From Endomicrobium sp. (GTDB lineage: Bacteria > Elusimicrobiota > Endomicrobiia > Endomicrobiales > Endomicrobiaceae): a DNA stretch of 58,682 bases. Shown here piece by piece: positions 36,672 through 46,584 of this stretch; the stretch's first letter is position 1; each line of letters begins with the position of its first letter. The stretch is from positions 1 through 58,682 of the forward strand of contig JAISWG010000011.1 in NCBI GenBank assembly GCA_031271205.1, in the 5' to 3' direction. The position numbers were made by a program, and so were the translations under genes. The notes under the pieces were generated by a model. The model did no database searches. It worked only from the letters and a program-made list of their open reading frames with translations, and had not been told where the DNA came from.

Positions 36672-38114
36672 GCATATCAAGAGAGAATTGTTTAAAAATA
36701 TTATGTAAGAAATTTAATACTTTGTATATATTAGTTTAGTTTTCTCAAATACTGCTCAATTTATACAAACCGCTACCAAAATTATTTACTAAAAACAGCG
36801 AGCAAATAAATACGGAAGAAAAAATTAGAATAATTAACATTCATTTGTGTCAAAACAGACACAAACTGTGTTTATTTTGATGAAAGCTTTTTGTGAAATT
36901 CGTTGCAGCAGGCATAATCTTAACACATTGCTCGCAACTAGAAGATTGCTTGAACTTATCATATTTGAAACTAAAATGCTCTATAATGCTTCACATGAAA
37001 AGAAGCACGAAGCACTAACAGTTTCCAAAACTCATAAACCGTGTTTAAACTCAACAAACTTTCTCACTGAAGTTTACGATTTTTCATATTTACTATGCCA
37101 ACTTCAAATATTACTGCTCTTTTGTTTGTGCGTTATATAAAAAATAAAACATAAAGTAAACACTTATTGAAATCTTAATTTCATTACTGCTTCTGCTTAT
37201 ATTTTTATTAAGAAAAACACTTTTTTGGTCTGATTAACTATAGTCTGTCAAGAATACAACGGCTAAACACTTAATGTTGGATTTAATTTTTTTAATCTTT
37301 CAAGATTGCTTTTTTTTAAAGCGATTACAGTTTTTATAAAATCTACACCTTAAGAATCTTGTCTTCTATTTTCTCGTCTAATCTTAACATGGACAAGGTA
37401 CCTGCCATTTTTTAATGTTATGGTTTCTTCTCGCTCTTCTAAATTCTCAAAAACTATAATCTACGCTGGAAATTCAATATTTATAATGTGCCATCTTATT
37501 TCAAACGTAAGAAATTACACAGATAAAATATCACAAAAGAGTCCTTATTCATATTTATTGACAAATACCGTAAATTATAATTTGTTTACTCAAAAGCATA
37601 ACAATAGATAAAGAATTAAAACGCTTATTAGTGTATAGTATTAATAGTAAAAATATTTTACAATCTACACTAAAAGAGATATTTTTAGTTTGGCATAGAT
37701 TAATCTCAATATATTACTGCAAAACAAGAGATTGAAATTATGTTCCGATCAACACTTTAGGCTAACATTCTTTTCCTTGTGTCATTTATGTTTTTAACGA
37801 TCTAAAAAAACTTATAGGTTTCATGCAAACAATGGACGAATAATACCAAAATTTAAAATACAAAAATAGACACACATAAACAAAACTGATATAATCCGAG
37901 ACCGTATGTTTCATTTGCTTCATTGCTATGAAAGGCTAAAAAAGTTATCAAAAATACCTTAACCGATGAAGGAATATAGCTTCTTGAATATAATGTCTGC
38001 ATGACCAGAGAACTCAGTGAATTTGATTTTAAAACCAAAATGCAACTTCCTTTAAGATTCTTCTGGAATAGCTGGATATGGATTAGGTTCTTGTTTTAGC
38101 GCTGGAGGTAAAAA
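36672..38114. other. Non-coding stretch upstream of thiG
   Basis: About 1.4 kb. The ORFs at 36847, 37420 and 37853 have no ribosome sites or recognisable domains and look random. The leader before thiG ends with a strong GGAGG. I looked for the TPP riboswitch core (CUGAGA with ACCUGAUC-like half) in the last 300 nt and did not see it. Confidence 0.45.
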
Positions 38115-38888
38115 ATGAAAGAAGACATTTTAAACATTGCAGGAATTAGTCTTAAAAGCAGATTATTTATCGGTACTGGAAAATTTCCAAATAACAATTT
38201 AATTCCAGATATTCTAAAAGCTTCCGGTGCACAAATAATAACCGTTGCCGTAAGAAGATTTGATTTTGAAAATCCTCTTGAAAATATTTTAAATTTCATC
38301 CCTAAAAACATTTATATAATGCCAAACACTTCCGGTGCCAGAAATGCTGAGGAGGCCATTACTATTGCAAGAATTGCAAAAACAGCATGCCAGACAAGTT
38401 TAATAAAAATAGAAATAATAAACGACAACAAATACTTGTTGCCCGATAATTATCAAACAGCAAAAGCATGCGAAACGCTTTCAAAAGAAGGTTTTAATGT
38501 TTTTGCATATATGAATGCAGATTTATATGCTGCAAGAGATATGCAAAATGCAGGAGCAAAAGCCATAATGCCTCTAGGAGCACCAATAGGCACTAACCGT
38601 GGACTTAGAACAAAAGAAATGGTGCGTATTTTAATTGAAGAAATGAACACACCTATAATAATTGACGCTGGAATTGGCAAAGCATCTGAAGCTTGCAAAT
38701 GTATGGAAATAGGCTGCGCTGCCATAATGGTAAACACAGCTATATCATCAAGCTCTAACGCCGTCCTAATGTCCGAAGCATTTAAAAACGCAGTTATATC
38801 AGGCAGAAAAGCTTATCTTGCAAAACACGGTACAGTTTCGACCATTGCAAGAGCATCATCACCATTAACTGGATTTTTAAGGAACTAA
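38115..38888 (+). CDS. thiG: Thiazole synthase ThiG
   Basis: 257 aa TIM-barrel enzyme. It begins '[19 protein letters not shown]', has the Schiff-base lysine region '[17 protein letters not shown]', and '[14 protein letters not shown]', '[31 protein letters not shown]'. It joins DXP, dehydroglycine from ThiH and sulfur from ThiS-thiocarboxylate into the thiazole phosphate. ATG 38115 follows GGAGG at 8 nt. First gene of thiG-thiH-thiE-thiS-thiF. Confidence 0.97.
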   Translation: MKEDILNIAGISLKSRLFIGTGKFPNNNLIPDILKASGAQIITVAVRRFDFENPLENILNFIPKNIYIMPNTSGARNAEEAITIARIAKTACQTSLIKIEIINDNKYLLPDNYQTAKACETLSKEGFNVFAYMNADLYAARDMQNAGAKAIMPLGAPIGTNRGLRTKEMVRILIEEMNTPIIIDAGIGKASEACKCMEIGCAAIMVNTAISSSSNAVLMSEAFKNAVISGRKAYLAKHGTVSTIARASSPLTGFLRN

Positions 38889-38898
38889 GAGGTTTTAT

Positions 38899-40011
38899 AT
38901 GAGCTTCTATGATGAAATACAAAAATATAAAAATTTTGACTTTAAAGCTTTTACAGATAAGGTTTTAGACAATGAAATATTAAATATTATTAACAAGAAA
39001 AATTTATCCGAGCAAGACTTTCTTGCTTTGCTTTCTCCAAAAGCACTAAATTATATTGAAAAAATTGCCTGTAAAGCAAATGAAATTGCAGTAAATAATT
39101 TTGGCAAGACTATACTGTTATACGCTCCTTTGTACATTTCAAATTTTTGCATCAACAATTGTTTATATTGCGGGTTTTCCACCAATAATAATATTAAAAG
39201 AGAAATGTTAAGTTTCGAAAAAATAAAAGAAAACTGTAGAATAATTGCCAATTACGGTATACGCCACATTTTACTTGTTTGTGGTGAAAACAGAATAAAA
39301 ACATCTTTGGAGTATCTCAAAAAATCTGTAAAAATTTTAGAAAAATATTTTGATTCCATTGATTTGGAAGTTTACCCTGTTGAAGAAAATGAATATAGAG
39401 AGCTTTTTGATGCTGGGGTTGATGGGCTTACAATATATCAAGAAACTTATGACGAAAATCTTTATAAAATATTACATACAAAGGGTACAAAAGTTGATTA
39501 CAGATATCGCATTGAAACATGCGAAAGAGCCGGAAAAGCAAATTATAGAAACCTCAGTGTTGGAGCGTTGCTTGGATTAAAAGACTTTATAAGCGAAGTT
39601 TTTTTTGCCGGAATACATGCTCAATATTTAAGAAAGGAATTTTCACATGCTGAAATTGGAATATCTTTCCCAAGACTGCGTCCAGCAAAAGGCGGATTTC
39701 AGTCAAAAACAACTGTAACCGACATACAGCTGGTACAAGCCATATGCGCTGTGAGACTTTTTATAAACAGAATAAATATTACAGTTTCTACGCGCGAAAG
39801 TTCTAAATTAAGAAGCAGCATCATTCCTCTTGGAATTACTAAAATGTCTGCAGGATCAAGCACGGAAGTTGGTGGATACGTAAAAAGAATTGCCAAAAAT
39901 GAAATTTTATCAAAAGGGCAATTTACAATAAATGACGTTGCAAGCGTTGCAAGCGTTAAAAATATGATTTACAAGGCAGGATATCAACCTGTGATGAAGG
40001 ATATGTTTTAA
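38899..40011 (+). CDS. thiH: 2-iminoacetate synthase ThiH (tyrosine lyase)
   Basis: 370 aa radical-SAM enzyme. The cluster motif is 'CINNCLYCGFS' (CX3CX2C). Other segments are 'LEVYPVEENEYRELFDAGVDGLTIYQETYD' and the late 'MSAGSSTEVGGY'. It cleaves tyrosine to dehydroglycine (2-iminoacetate) and p-cresol. Use of ThiH instead of oxygen-dependent ThiO fits an anaerobe. It is 10 bp after thiG and its stop TAA abuts the thiE ATG. Confidence 0.96.
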   Translation: MSFYDEIQKYKNFDFKAFTDKVLDNEILNIINKKNLSEQDFLALLSPKALNYIEKIACKANEIAVNNFGKTILLYAPLYISNFCINNCLYCGFSTNNNIKREMLSFEKIKENCRIIANYGIRHILLVCGENRIKTSLEYLKKSVKILEKYFDSIDLEVYPVEENEYRELFDAGVDGLTIYQETYDENLYKILHTKGTKVDYRYRIETCERAGKANYRNLSVGALLGLKDFISEVFFAGIHAQYLRKEFSHAEIGISFPRLRPAKGGFQSKTTVTDIQLVQAICAVRLFINRINITVSTRESSKLRSSIIPLGITKMSAGSSTEVGGYVKRIAKNEILSKGQFTINDVASVASVKNMIYKAGYQPVMKDMF

Positions 40012-40647
40012 ATGAAAAAACAAATACCAAAAGGATTGTATGCTATTACCGCAGAAAATTTTTCAAACGGACGGGACAATATAACAGTTGTTAAAGAAAT
40101 GCTTGATGCAGGTATAAAAATATTGCAATACCGCGATAAATATAAAACAAAACTAGAAAAATTTAAACAGTGTGAAATAATACGCAAATTAACTTTAGAT
40201 TACAATGTATTTTTTGTGATAAATGATGATATAGATATAGCTCTTGCGGTTGAAAGCGATGGACTACATTTGGGACAAGACGATATTCCCATTTCCTGTA
40301 CAAGAAAAAGTGTTGGCAACAATATGATTATCGGGGTTTCAACACATTCACCCGCTCAAGCGCTCACCGCTCAAGAACATGGCGCAGACTATATCGGAGT
40401 AGGACCTATATTTAAAACTTTTACAAAAGATAATATTTGCGCACCCGTTGGTTTTGAGTATCTCAAATATTGCATAAAAACTATTAAAGTTCATAAAGTA
40501 GCCATCGGTGGTATAAAACTTTCTAATATAGACCAAATCTGCAAATTTCACCCAGATAGTATTTGTATGGTAACTGAAATTACTACTTCATCAAACATTA
40601 AAGATATAGTCAGACAAGCTTTAGAGGCTATCAATGATAACAATTAA
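40012..40647 (+). CDS. thiE: Thiamine-phosphate synthase ThiE
   Basis: 211 aa. TIM-barrel motifs: 'ILQYRDKY' near the N-terminus, 'FFVINDDIDIALAVESDGLHLGQDDIP', 'IIGVSTHSPAQALTAQEHGADYIGVGPIF' and 'VAIGGIKLSNI'. It couples HMP-PP with thiazole phosphate to thiamine phosphate. In some lineages a ThiD2 domain is fused N-terminally. Here that domain is encoded separately at 7749-8279. It overlaps thiS by 14 bp. Confidence 0.95.
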   Translation: MKKQIPKGLYAITAENFSNGRDNITVVKEMLDAGIKILQYRDKYKTKLEKFKQCEIIRKLTLDYNVFFVINDDIDIALAVESDGLHLGQDDIPISCTRKSVGNNMIIGVSTHSPAQALTAQEHGADYIGVGPIFKTFTKDNICAPVGFEYLKYCIKTIKVHKVAIGGIKLSNIDQICKFHPDSICMVTEITTSSNIKDIVRQALEAINDNN

Positions 40648-40837
40648 GTTAAACGGAAAAAATAAAAATGTAAAAAAAAACCTTTCTCTTCTTAAGCTGC
40701 TAGAAGATAAAAAAATTGTTCCTGACACAGTTGTCGTAGCGTTAAATATGAATGTCGTAAATCAAACTAAACTAGACAAAACTTTTCTTTCAAATGGAGA
40801 TAGTGTTGAAGTTTTAAGATTTGTGGCTGGAGGGTAG
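40634..40837 (+). CDS. thiS: Sulfur carrier protein ThiS
   Basis: 67 aa ubiquitin-fold protein starting 'MITIKLNGKNKNVKKNLSLLKLLE' and ending in the required diglycine ('VEVLRFVAGG'). The C-terminal Gly is adenylated by ThiF and converted to a thiocarboxylate that donates sulfur to ThiG. It overlaps thiE at its start. Confidence 0.95.
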   Translation: MITIKLNGKNKNVKKNLSLLKLLEDKKIVPDTVVVALNMNVVNQTKLDKTFLSNGDSVEVLRFVAGG

Positions 40838-40865
40838 ATTTTCGTTGTATATAAGGTTTTAATTT

Positions 40866-41960
40866 ATGCAAAACTTTTATGAAAGACACAAAGATCATAT
40901 ATTGCTTAAAGAGATAGGTGTTTCTGGACAAAAACGCATAAAATCTTCAAGCGTTCTTGTTGTTGGTGTGGGAGGACTTGGCTCACCACTAGCGTTATAC
41001 CTTGCTGCCGCAGGAGTAGGAACTATAGGCATTATTGATTTTGATACTGTTGATGTTTCAAACCTGCAAAGACAAATTCTTTACAATGATGGTGATGTAA
41101 ATAAGAGTAAAATTGAAATTGCCAAAGAACGTATAAAAAAATTAAATCCTAAAATAAAAGTTAACACTTATAACGAAAAACTTACAAGTGTAAATGTTTT
41201 AGATATATTTAGAAATTACAACATTGTTGCAGATGCTGCTGACAATTTTCAGACACGCTATCTTGTAAATGATGCTTGTGCTCTCAGTGGTATTTCTGAT
41301 GTTTGGGCATCAGTGTATAAGTTTGAAGGACAGGTAAGCATTTTTGAAGCAAAGAAAGGGGCATGTTACCGCTGTTTCCATCCTTTTGCACCAAAACCTG
41401 GAAGCGTTCCTTCGTGCGGTGAAGGTGGCGTGATTGGTGCTATAACAGGAATAATAGGCTCCATACAAGCTTGTGAAGTCCTAAAAATTATAACCGGTGC
41501 TGGCACACCATTAGTTGGACGTCTGTTATATTTTGACGCACTTCATATGCTTACAAAAGAGTTTAAAATCAAAAAAGATAAAAACTGTTCTCTATGTGGC
41601 ACAAATTCGTCAACAAAAGAACTTCAAAACTACGATGAATTTTGTCAAATTAATAAGGTTGCTGAAAACGAAATAACTCCTGATAAATTAAAAATAAAGC
41701 TTAAAAATAAAAAAAATATAAAAATAATTACTATATGTGAGGAAAACGAAAAACGAGACTCAATTTTTCCGAATTCTTTACCTGTAACTTTAAATAATAT
41801 TGTGTTTTTAAAAAACAAATTGAATACAAACTTAGAAACTATTTTTGTTTGTAAGTACGGATATAAAAGCATTTACGCTATACAGTTGCTAAAAGAATCA
41901 GGATATAAGGGAAAAATGTATAGCCTTAAGGGTGGAACCAATAAATATCAGTTTTTATAG
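40866..41960 (+). CDS. thiF: ThiF/MoeB-type adenylyltransferase with C-terminal rhodanese-like domain
   Basis: 364 aa. Residues ~1-245 are an E1-like ThiF/MoeB domain: ATP loop 'VLVVGVGGLGSPLALYLAAAG', 'IIDFDTVDVSNLQRQILY', 'DAADNFQTRYLVND', and zinc cysteines 'CYRCF' and 'CSLC'. Residues ~265-364 are rhodanese-like, with loop 'VCKYGYKS' in the place of the usual CRxGxRS, keeping the Cys. It activates ThiS, and the attached rhodanese domain may deliver the sulfur, which would make a separate ThiI-type rhodanese unnecessary. MoeB is the alternative name, but the operon position favours thiamine. Confidence 0.92.
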   Translation: MQNFYERHKDHILLKEIGVSGQKRIKSSSVLVVGVGGLGSPLALYLAAAGVGTIGIIDFDTVDVSNLQRQILYNDGDVNKSKIEIAKERIKKLNPKIKVNTYNEKLTSVNVLDIFRNYNIVADAADNFQTRYLVNDACALSGISDVWASVYKFEGQVSIFEAKKGACYRCFHPFAPKPGSVPSCGEGGVIGAITGIIGSIQACEVLKIITGAGTPLVGRLLYFDALHMLTKEFKIKKDKNCSLCGTNSSTKELQNYDEFCQINKVAENEITPDKLKIKLKNKKNIKIITICEENEKRDSIFPNSLPVTLNNIVFLKNKLNTNLETIFVCKYGYKSIYAIQLLKESGYKGKMYSLKGGTNKYQFL

Positions 41961-43384
41961 ACAGATCTATATTATTTTTATTTGGTTTAAAACTACAGAG
42001 TTGTTTTTCAAATATCTTGTTTTTAACACCAAAAAATTCAAAGATAAACTAAGTTTTTAGATAAGTTTCTATGTATAATTTTAATTTATTTCATTTTTTT
42101 GATAGATCTAAAAATCTTCACTTGCTTTTATATTATAGAGGACATCATTTCAAAAAATGAGGTTTATATTTGTCTTTGTAATTATGGACGCATAAAGCAA
42201 TTTAAATTACTTATTTTTTTCGTAATTTGATCGTAAAAACTTTTTACCCGCTTGGCAAGACAGGTTATTTTTTGAAAATTCTATCAAAAGTTTATCACCA
42301 TAATGAGTTTTAATTTTTTCATCTTATTCTTTTTGTACAATAATTCTTGCCCTACTTCCGCTTCCAACAGAACTCTAGCACTTGTATGAAAATCTTCAAA
42401 ATTGCTCTCTAACATCTAACATCAATTCTCTGATTTTAATAACAGTGTCGAAATGTAAGTTTATATTCACCACTATTTGCTTCAGCGTTTACAGCTTTAC
42501 GTTGTTTTAAAATTGTTATTTAGTATCTCCTATAAATATGCATCCTATAAAAAATAGGTTCTCATGCCACAAAACAACATTCCAATAGTTATTTAAAAAC
42601 TAGCAATATCAAAATCTTTGCCAATAAAGAATATTATATATAAATTTCTTTTACATCAAAAATCGCAACATAGCAATAGCCATTAGCTTTTAAATACCCA
42701 AAGTTCTACTAAAAACTGAATTACTTTATTTTCTTGTTATATTTATCTATACGATAACGAGTAGTTTTACAAATAATCCAAAATTAATATACTATTTTCA
42801 ATTTAAATCTATATCTGTACTTTAAACTTTTCTATAGTATAAATCTTAATAAATACTTCATGGCTTATACAACACACGCTACGCGGTGAATTTATCTTAA
42901 TATTTTTCCCCCAACGCCTATTCATAATGCAATATCTTTCTTAACCATATTATAAAATCACTTGTAATTTTTTAAATCTACTTCCATTGTTTCACACAAA
43001 CCTACTGTTATGATTAAATCGTAATCTAAATAAGTTATCCTTTTTATTTTTAAGTATTAATGTTGTGGAAATTCCTATGCGAGGAACGTGTTTATTGTCA
43101 CATGAAAAACGCATGATATGTGAATACCGTCACTCATTTACTGCACCAAAATAGTGATAAGTAAAATAACTTGTTTATACAGTTTAACAAAGCAAGTAAT
43201 TTTTAATTTATAAGCTAAAACGTGTAACTAATATCTTTTAAAATACAAATTCCAATCCCGTTAGTAAAATGTGTCACATCCAAAACAGTATATACAACCC
43301 TTAATATACATTATGTAATAAGCCATAGCATTCTCGTTTTCTTAATTTTTGATATTGTTATTAACTTTATGCTAGAATATAGGT
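41961..43384. other. Eroded non-coding stretch
   Basis: About 1.4 kb with stop codons in all frames. On the minus strand around 42350-42480 short patches such as 'ARVLLEAEVGQELLYKKN' faintly recall the N-terminus of IS256-type transposases, with frameshifts. I regard this as a weak trace. No RNA gene or regulatory structure was recognised. Confidence 0.35.
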
Positions 43385-43861
43385 GTGAAAGTGTGCAAGT
43401 TTCCTGCAAAAAACAAAGAACATGCCTATAAGTCTTTTACAGTTAAGCAGAACAATCTTCAGGCTGAGATGTTTGCGTTGGTTCCGTTTAATAAGCGCAT
43501 AGTTTTTGCTCCTCATTGTATGAGAAATGTTTCTGTTTGCACTGCCGTTGACAATGGTGGGTATTACGTTTGTGCAGAATGTGGTGGATGTAAAATAAAT
43601 GCCATAAGTAAACTTGTAAAACAATTGAACTATAAAGCCCTGTATGTTGCTAAGGGTGGAAGAACTATAGAAAAAATAATAGAGAAAAAAAAACCTGAGG
43701 CAATTGTTGGAATTGCTTGCTTTTTTGAAGGAGACCAAGCTTTTAGGGTGTTAAAAGACATGTGTATAGCTTTACAGTTTGTATCTCTCACAAAAGACGG
43801 TTGTACAGCTACAGATACAGATTTAATAAAAGTAGAAAAAATATTAAAGCAGACTAACTAA
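43385..43861 (+). CDS. DUF116 family cysteine-rich protein
   Basis: 158 aa from GTG 43385; a second GTG lies two codons on, so the exact start is uncertain. DUF116 features: 'FALVPFNKRIVFAPHCMRN', 'YYVCAECGGCKINAI', 'LYVAKGGRTIEKII', 'PEAIVGIACFFEGDQAF', 'LTKDGCTATDTD'. The conserved cysteines suggest metal or cluster binding. DUF116 is common in anaerobes and the function is unknown. It stands alone between eroded regions, so its intactness implies selection. Confidence 0.82.
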   Translation: MKVCKFPAKNKEHAYKSFTVKQNNLQAEMFALVPFNKRIVFAPHCMRNVSVCTAVDNGGYYVCAECGGCKINAISKLVKQLNYKALYVAKGGRTIEKIIEKKKPEAIVGIACFFEGDQAFRVLKDMCIALQFVSLTKDGCTATDTDLIKVEKILKQTN

Positions 43862-44182
43862 ACTGCTTGTAGAAGAATGCAACATACTATCGCTGTATGA
43901 CTCTTGTTTTTTCATCCTGTCTGCTTCATAAACAATTAAATTTTTTCAATAAAATTTACCAAAGATAAACATATAACAAAAAAAAGTAAATTTTTAGATA
44001 CTGAAAACAATGTAAAACGGTATAAATTAACTTATTTGCTGCAATTTTAGAGTTTTCTCCCATTCTTATGTGAATAATATATAAAACAGCGGCTTTGTTA
44101 AACACTTGTTACTTTAAGACAAAAAAATTACCTTAAAAAAAAATTAAACCATGGAGCTTTGCTCAGAAAGGAATCGTAAAAA
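43862..44182. other. Intergenic leader of the DEAD-box helicase gene
   Basis: About 320 bp. It ends with AAAGGAATCG, the ribosome site for the helicase. Nothing else is identified. Long 5' leaders occur on cold-regulated helicase mRNAs, but no structure is evident here. Confidence 0.4.
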
Positions 44183-45856
44183 ATGACAACATTAAAATTT
44201 ACAGAATTAAATTTATCTAGCGAGATAATTAAAGCCGTTTCAGATTTGGGCTTTGAAGAAACCACCCCCATTCAATGTCTTGCCATTCCTAAAGTAATGG
44301 CGGGGCTAGACATAATAGGGCAAGCACAAACAGGCACTGGAAAAACAGCCGCCTTTGGTATTCCTGTTTTGGAAAAAATTGACATAAAAAATAAAAATGT
44401 TCAAGCAATAGTACTATGCCCAACCAGAGAACTCGCAATACAAGTCGCAAAAGAATTGAAACTTTTATCAAAATACAAAACAGGTATTAATATAGTACCT
44501 GTTTACGGTGGGCAGCCTATACAAAGACAAATGATGGCTCTTTTTAAAGGAGCACAAATTGTTATAGGAACACCTGGAAGAGTTATAGATCATTTAGAAC
44601 GTAAAACTTTAAAACTTACATCAACGTTTATAGTTGTTTTGGACGAAGCAGATGAAATGCTTGATATGGGATTTAGAGATGACATTGAATTGATATTAAA
44701 AAGTATGCCTCAAAAAAGACAAACCGTCTTTTTCTCAGCCACTATACCTAAAGAATTTATATTTTTGACAAAAAAATATCAGAAAAACCCTGAGACAATA
44801 AAGGTTGTAAGCGAAAAATTAACTGTTCCTTTAATTGAACAATATTGTTTTGACTTAAAGGAACACCAAAAACTTGAGGCTCTTACAAGATGTCTGGACA
44901 TGTATAATCCAAAGCTTTCTATTGTTTTCTGCAACACAAAAAGAAAGGTTGACGATGTTGCTTCTTTTTTGCAGACAAGAGGATATTCCACAGATGCACT
45001 CCATGGAGATATGAGCCAAGCTCAAAGAGATAGGGTTATGTCTAAATTTAGAAACGGATCTATAGAGATACTTACAGCTACGGATGTTGCCGCAAGAGGA
45101 ATAGATGTTGATAATATAGATATAGTGTTTAACTTTGATATACCCAAAGACAACGAGGACTATGTTCACAGAATAGGAAGAACAGGAAGAGCTGGTAGAG
45201 CGGGAAGAGCTTACAGCTTTATTTCTGGGAAAGATGTTTACAAGTTGAGAGATATTCAAAAATACACAAAAGTAACTATTAAGAGAGCAAAAATTCCTTC
45301 GCTTGTTGATATTGAGAACACAAAAACGGCAATTATGCTTAATAAAGTAAAAGAAATTTTAAAAGAAAAAGATTTAGAAAAATACTCACAAATGATAGAA
45401 TCTTTAATCTCTGATGAAACAACTTTTTTGGATGTGGCGGCGGCGCTTTTGAAAATGACGTTTGTTTCTGAAAAAAAAGACCAAGAAAAACAACAATCAG
45501 ATATATTTGCAAACACGGTTGATCATTACGCAAATACAGGTGCAAGAGAATGTGGAATGGTGAGACTTTTTATAAATATAGGGAAAAAAGATAATGTGCA
45601 AGCCAGGGATTTTGTCAGCACCATAGCAGGCGAAACAGAGATTGACGGAAACATGGTAGGCAACATTAAAATTTTAGAAACCTTTTCTTTTGTTGAAGTG
45701 CCAAGCAAACATGTCGATACAGTAATTAACGCTTTGCATTTAAATAATATAAAAGGTAAAAGAATTTCTGTAAAGCTTGCAAAAACAAAAAAACCATCCG
45801 GTTTTAAAAATGACAGACGTTCTAGTTACAGAAAATACGCGACGTTTATAAAGTAA
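44183..45856 (+). CDS. deaD: DEAD-box ATP-dependent RNA helicase (DeaD/CsdA-like)
   Basis: 557 aa. The helicase core has the Q motif 'TPIQCLAIP', 'AQTGTGKTAAFG' (I), 'PTRELAIQ' (Ia), 'TPGRVIDHL' (Ib), 'VLDEADEMLDMGF' (II), 'FFSATIP' (III), 'IVFCNTKRKVD' (IV), 'TDVAARGID' (V) and 'HRIGRTGRAGRAG' (VI). Residues ~470-545 form a DbpA/CsdA RNA-binding domain ('MVRLFINIGKKDNVQARDFVSTIAGE'). The likely role is ribosome assembly and mRNA remodelling. The C-terminal tail is basic. Appears intact. Confidence 0.95.
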   Translation: MTTLKFTELNLSSEIIKAVSDLGFEETTPIQCLAIPKVMAGLDIIGQAQTGTGKTAAFGIPVLEKIDIKNKNVQAIVLCPTRELAIQVAKELKLLSKYKTGINIVPVYGGQPIQRQMMALFKGAQIVIGTPGRVIDHLERKTLKLTSTFIVVLDEADEMLDMGFRDDIELILKSMPQKRQTVFFSATIPKEFIFLTKKYQKNPETIKVVSEKLTVPLIEQYCFDLKEHQKLEALTRCLDMYNPKLSIVFCNTKRKVDDVASFLQTRGYSTDALHGDMSQAQRDRVMSKFRNGSIEILTATDVAARGIDVDNIDIVFNFDIPKDNEDYVHRIGRTGRAGRAGRAYSFISGKDVYKLRDIQKYTKVTIKRAKIPSLVDIENTKTAIMLNKVKEILKEKDLEKYSQMIESLISDETTFLDVAAALLKMTFVSEKKDQEKQQSDIFANTVDHYANTGARECGMVRLFINIGKKDNVQARDFVSTIAGETEIDGNMVGNIKILETFSFVEVPSKHVDTVINALHLNNIKGKRISVKLAKTKKPSGFKNDRRSSYRKYATFIK

Positions 45857-45930
45857 GTATCTTTTTCTTACAACAATATATAGCGCAAAACAGTTTGATA
45901 ACTACTTGATAATATAACAAGAGAACAGCT

Positions 45931-46072
45931 ATGCCAATATTTGAATTTATTTACACTAAATGTAAAAAAATTTTAAGAAACTGGTGTTTCTTTTAATGGC
46001 AAAACAATCAAATGCCCCAAACGTGGCAATAAATGTGAAAAAAACAACTTTTCAAACTTTGCGATAGTATAG
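45931..46072 (+). pseudogene. Decayed FmdB-family zinc-ribbon gene
   Basis: ATG 45931 opens 'MPIFEFIYTKCKKI', the standard start of FmdB-like small regulatory proteins (MPIYEYxCxxCgkxFE). A frameshift in an A/T run moves the remainder to another frame: 'ETGVSFNGKTIKCPKRGNKCEK', ending at 46072. The first Cys of the first pair is Tyr and the second pair has CPKRG instead of CPKCG, so zinc binding would be lost. Not in the ORF track because it is broken. Confidence 0.7.
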
Positions 46073-46308
46073 TTTTTGGGACTATTTTTCCAGTGAACCG
46101 TTCTTGTTAAAATTTGTGTCTCCAAACAGGCACCAAACACAAGTGTAGATACTGTGGAAGCCGTTGTCCGTTAGTTAGTATGCTGTGTTGTTATTTGTGT
46201 GAAAAAAACAACTTTAACAATGGAAGCTATGTACAAACCCTACTTGGTTTTTTTGTTGATTTTTTTTCTTTAGATTTTATTTTGAACTATTAATTTGGAG
46301 TTTTCAGC
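46073..46308. other. Short region with a zinc-ribbon-like relic
   Basis: About 235 bp. One plus frame reads 'TGTKHKCRYCGSRCPL' and then 'LCEKNNFNNGSYVQTLLGFF'. This may be part of an old transposase or regulator. An 18-nt string (tgtgaaaaaaacaacttt) is shared between 46034 and 46198. Confidence 0.3.
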
Positions 46309-46584
46309 GTGACTCTTTTTCTAGTTTTAATACTAACCCTTATTTCTGTATTTATTTATACAATGCGCGACGCAAGCGGACTTAAGCATAATCAAGATAA
46401 ATACTTTATTGTTATATCCATTTTACTATATTTTGCAGCTTTGGCTATTTCGTTATGTTCGGTTATAGCAATAGTCTTGCTTATGGGATATGAAATTTCT
46501 AAAGGAAAAAATTTTAAAACATTATCATTAAGAGTGCTCCCCTATGTAATTATTACGATAGTTTCAATATTTTTATTTATATGA
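46309..46584 (+). CDS. Small three-helix membrane protein
   Basis: 91 aa from GTG 46309, preceded by GGAG about 9 nt upstream. Three hydrophobic segments: 'LFLVLILTLISVFIYTM', 'YFIVISILLYFAALAISLCSVIAIVLL' and 'VLPYVIITIVSIFLFI', with basic loops ('KGKNFKTLSLR'). No family is recognised. It is flanked by eroded DNA on both sides, so it could be a survivor or part of a larger dead gene. Confidence 0.5.
   Translation: MTLFLVLILTLISVFIYTMRDASGLKHNQDKYFIVISILLYFAALAISLCSVIAIVLLMGYEISKGKNFKTLSLRVLPYVIITIVSIFLFI

Noticed and set aside
36847-37140. 97-aa plus ORF near tRNA-Ala
   Set aside because: No ribosome site, low-complexity composition, no domain. Flanking DNA is non-coding.
37700-38114. TPP riboswitch before thiG
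   Set aside because: The CUGAGA and ACCUGAUC-like signatures are not present by eye. A covariance search would be needed to be sure.
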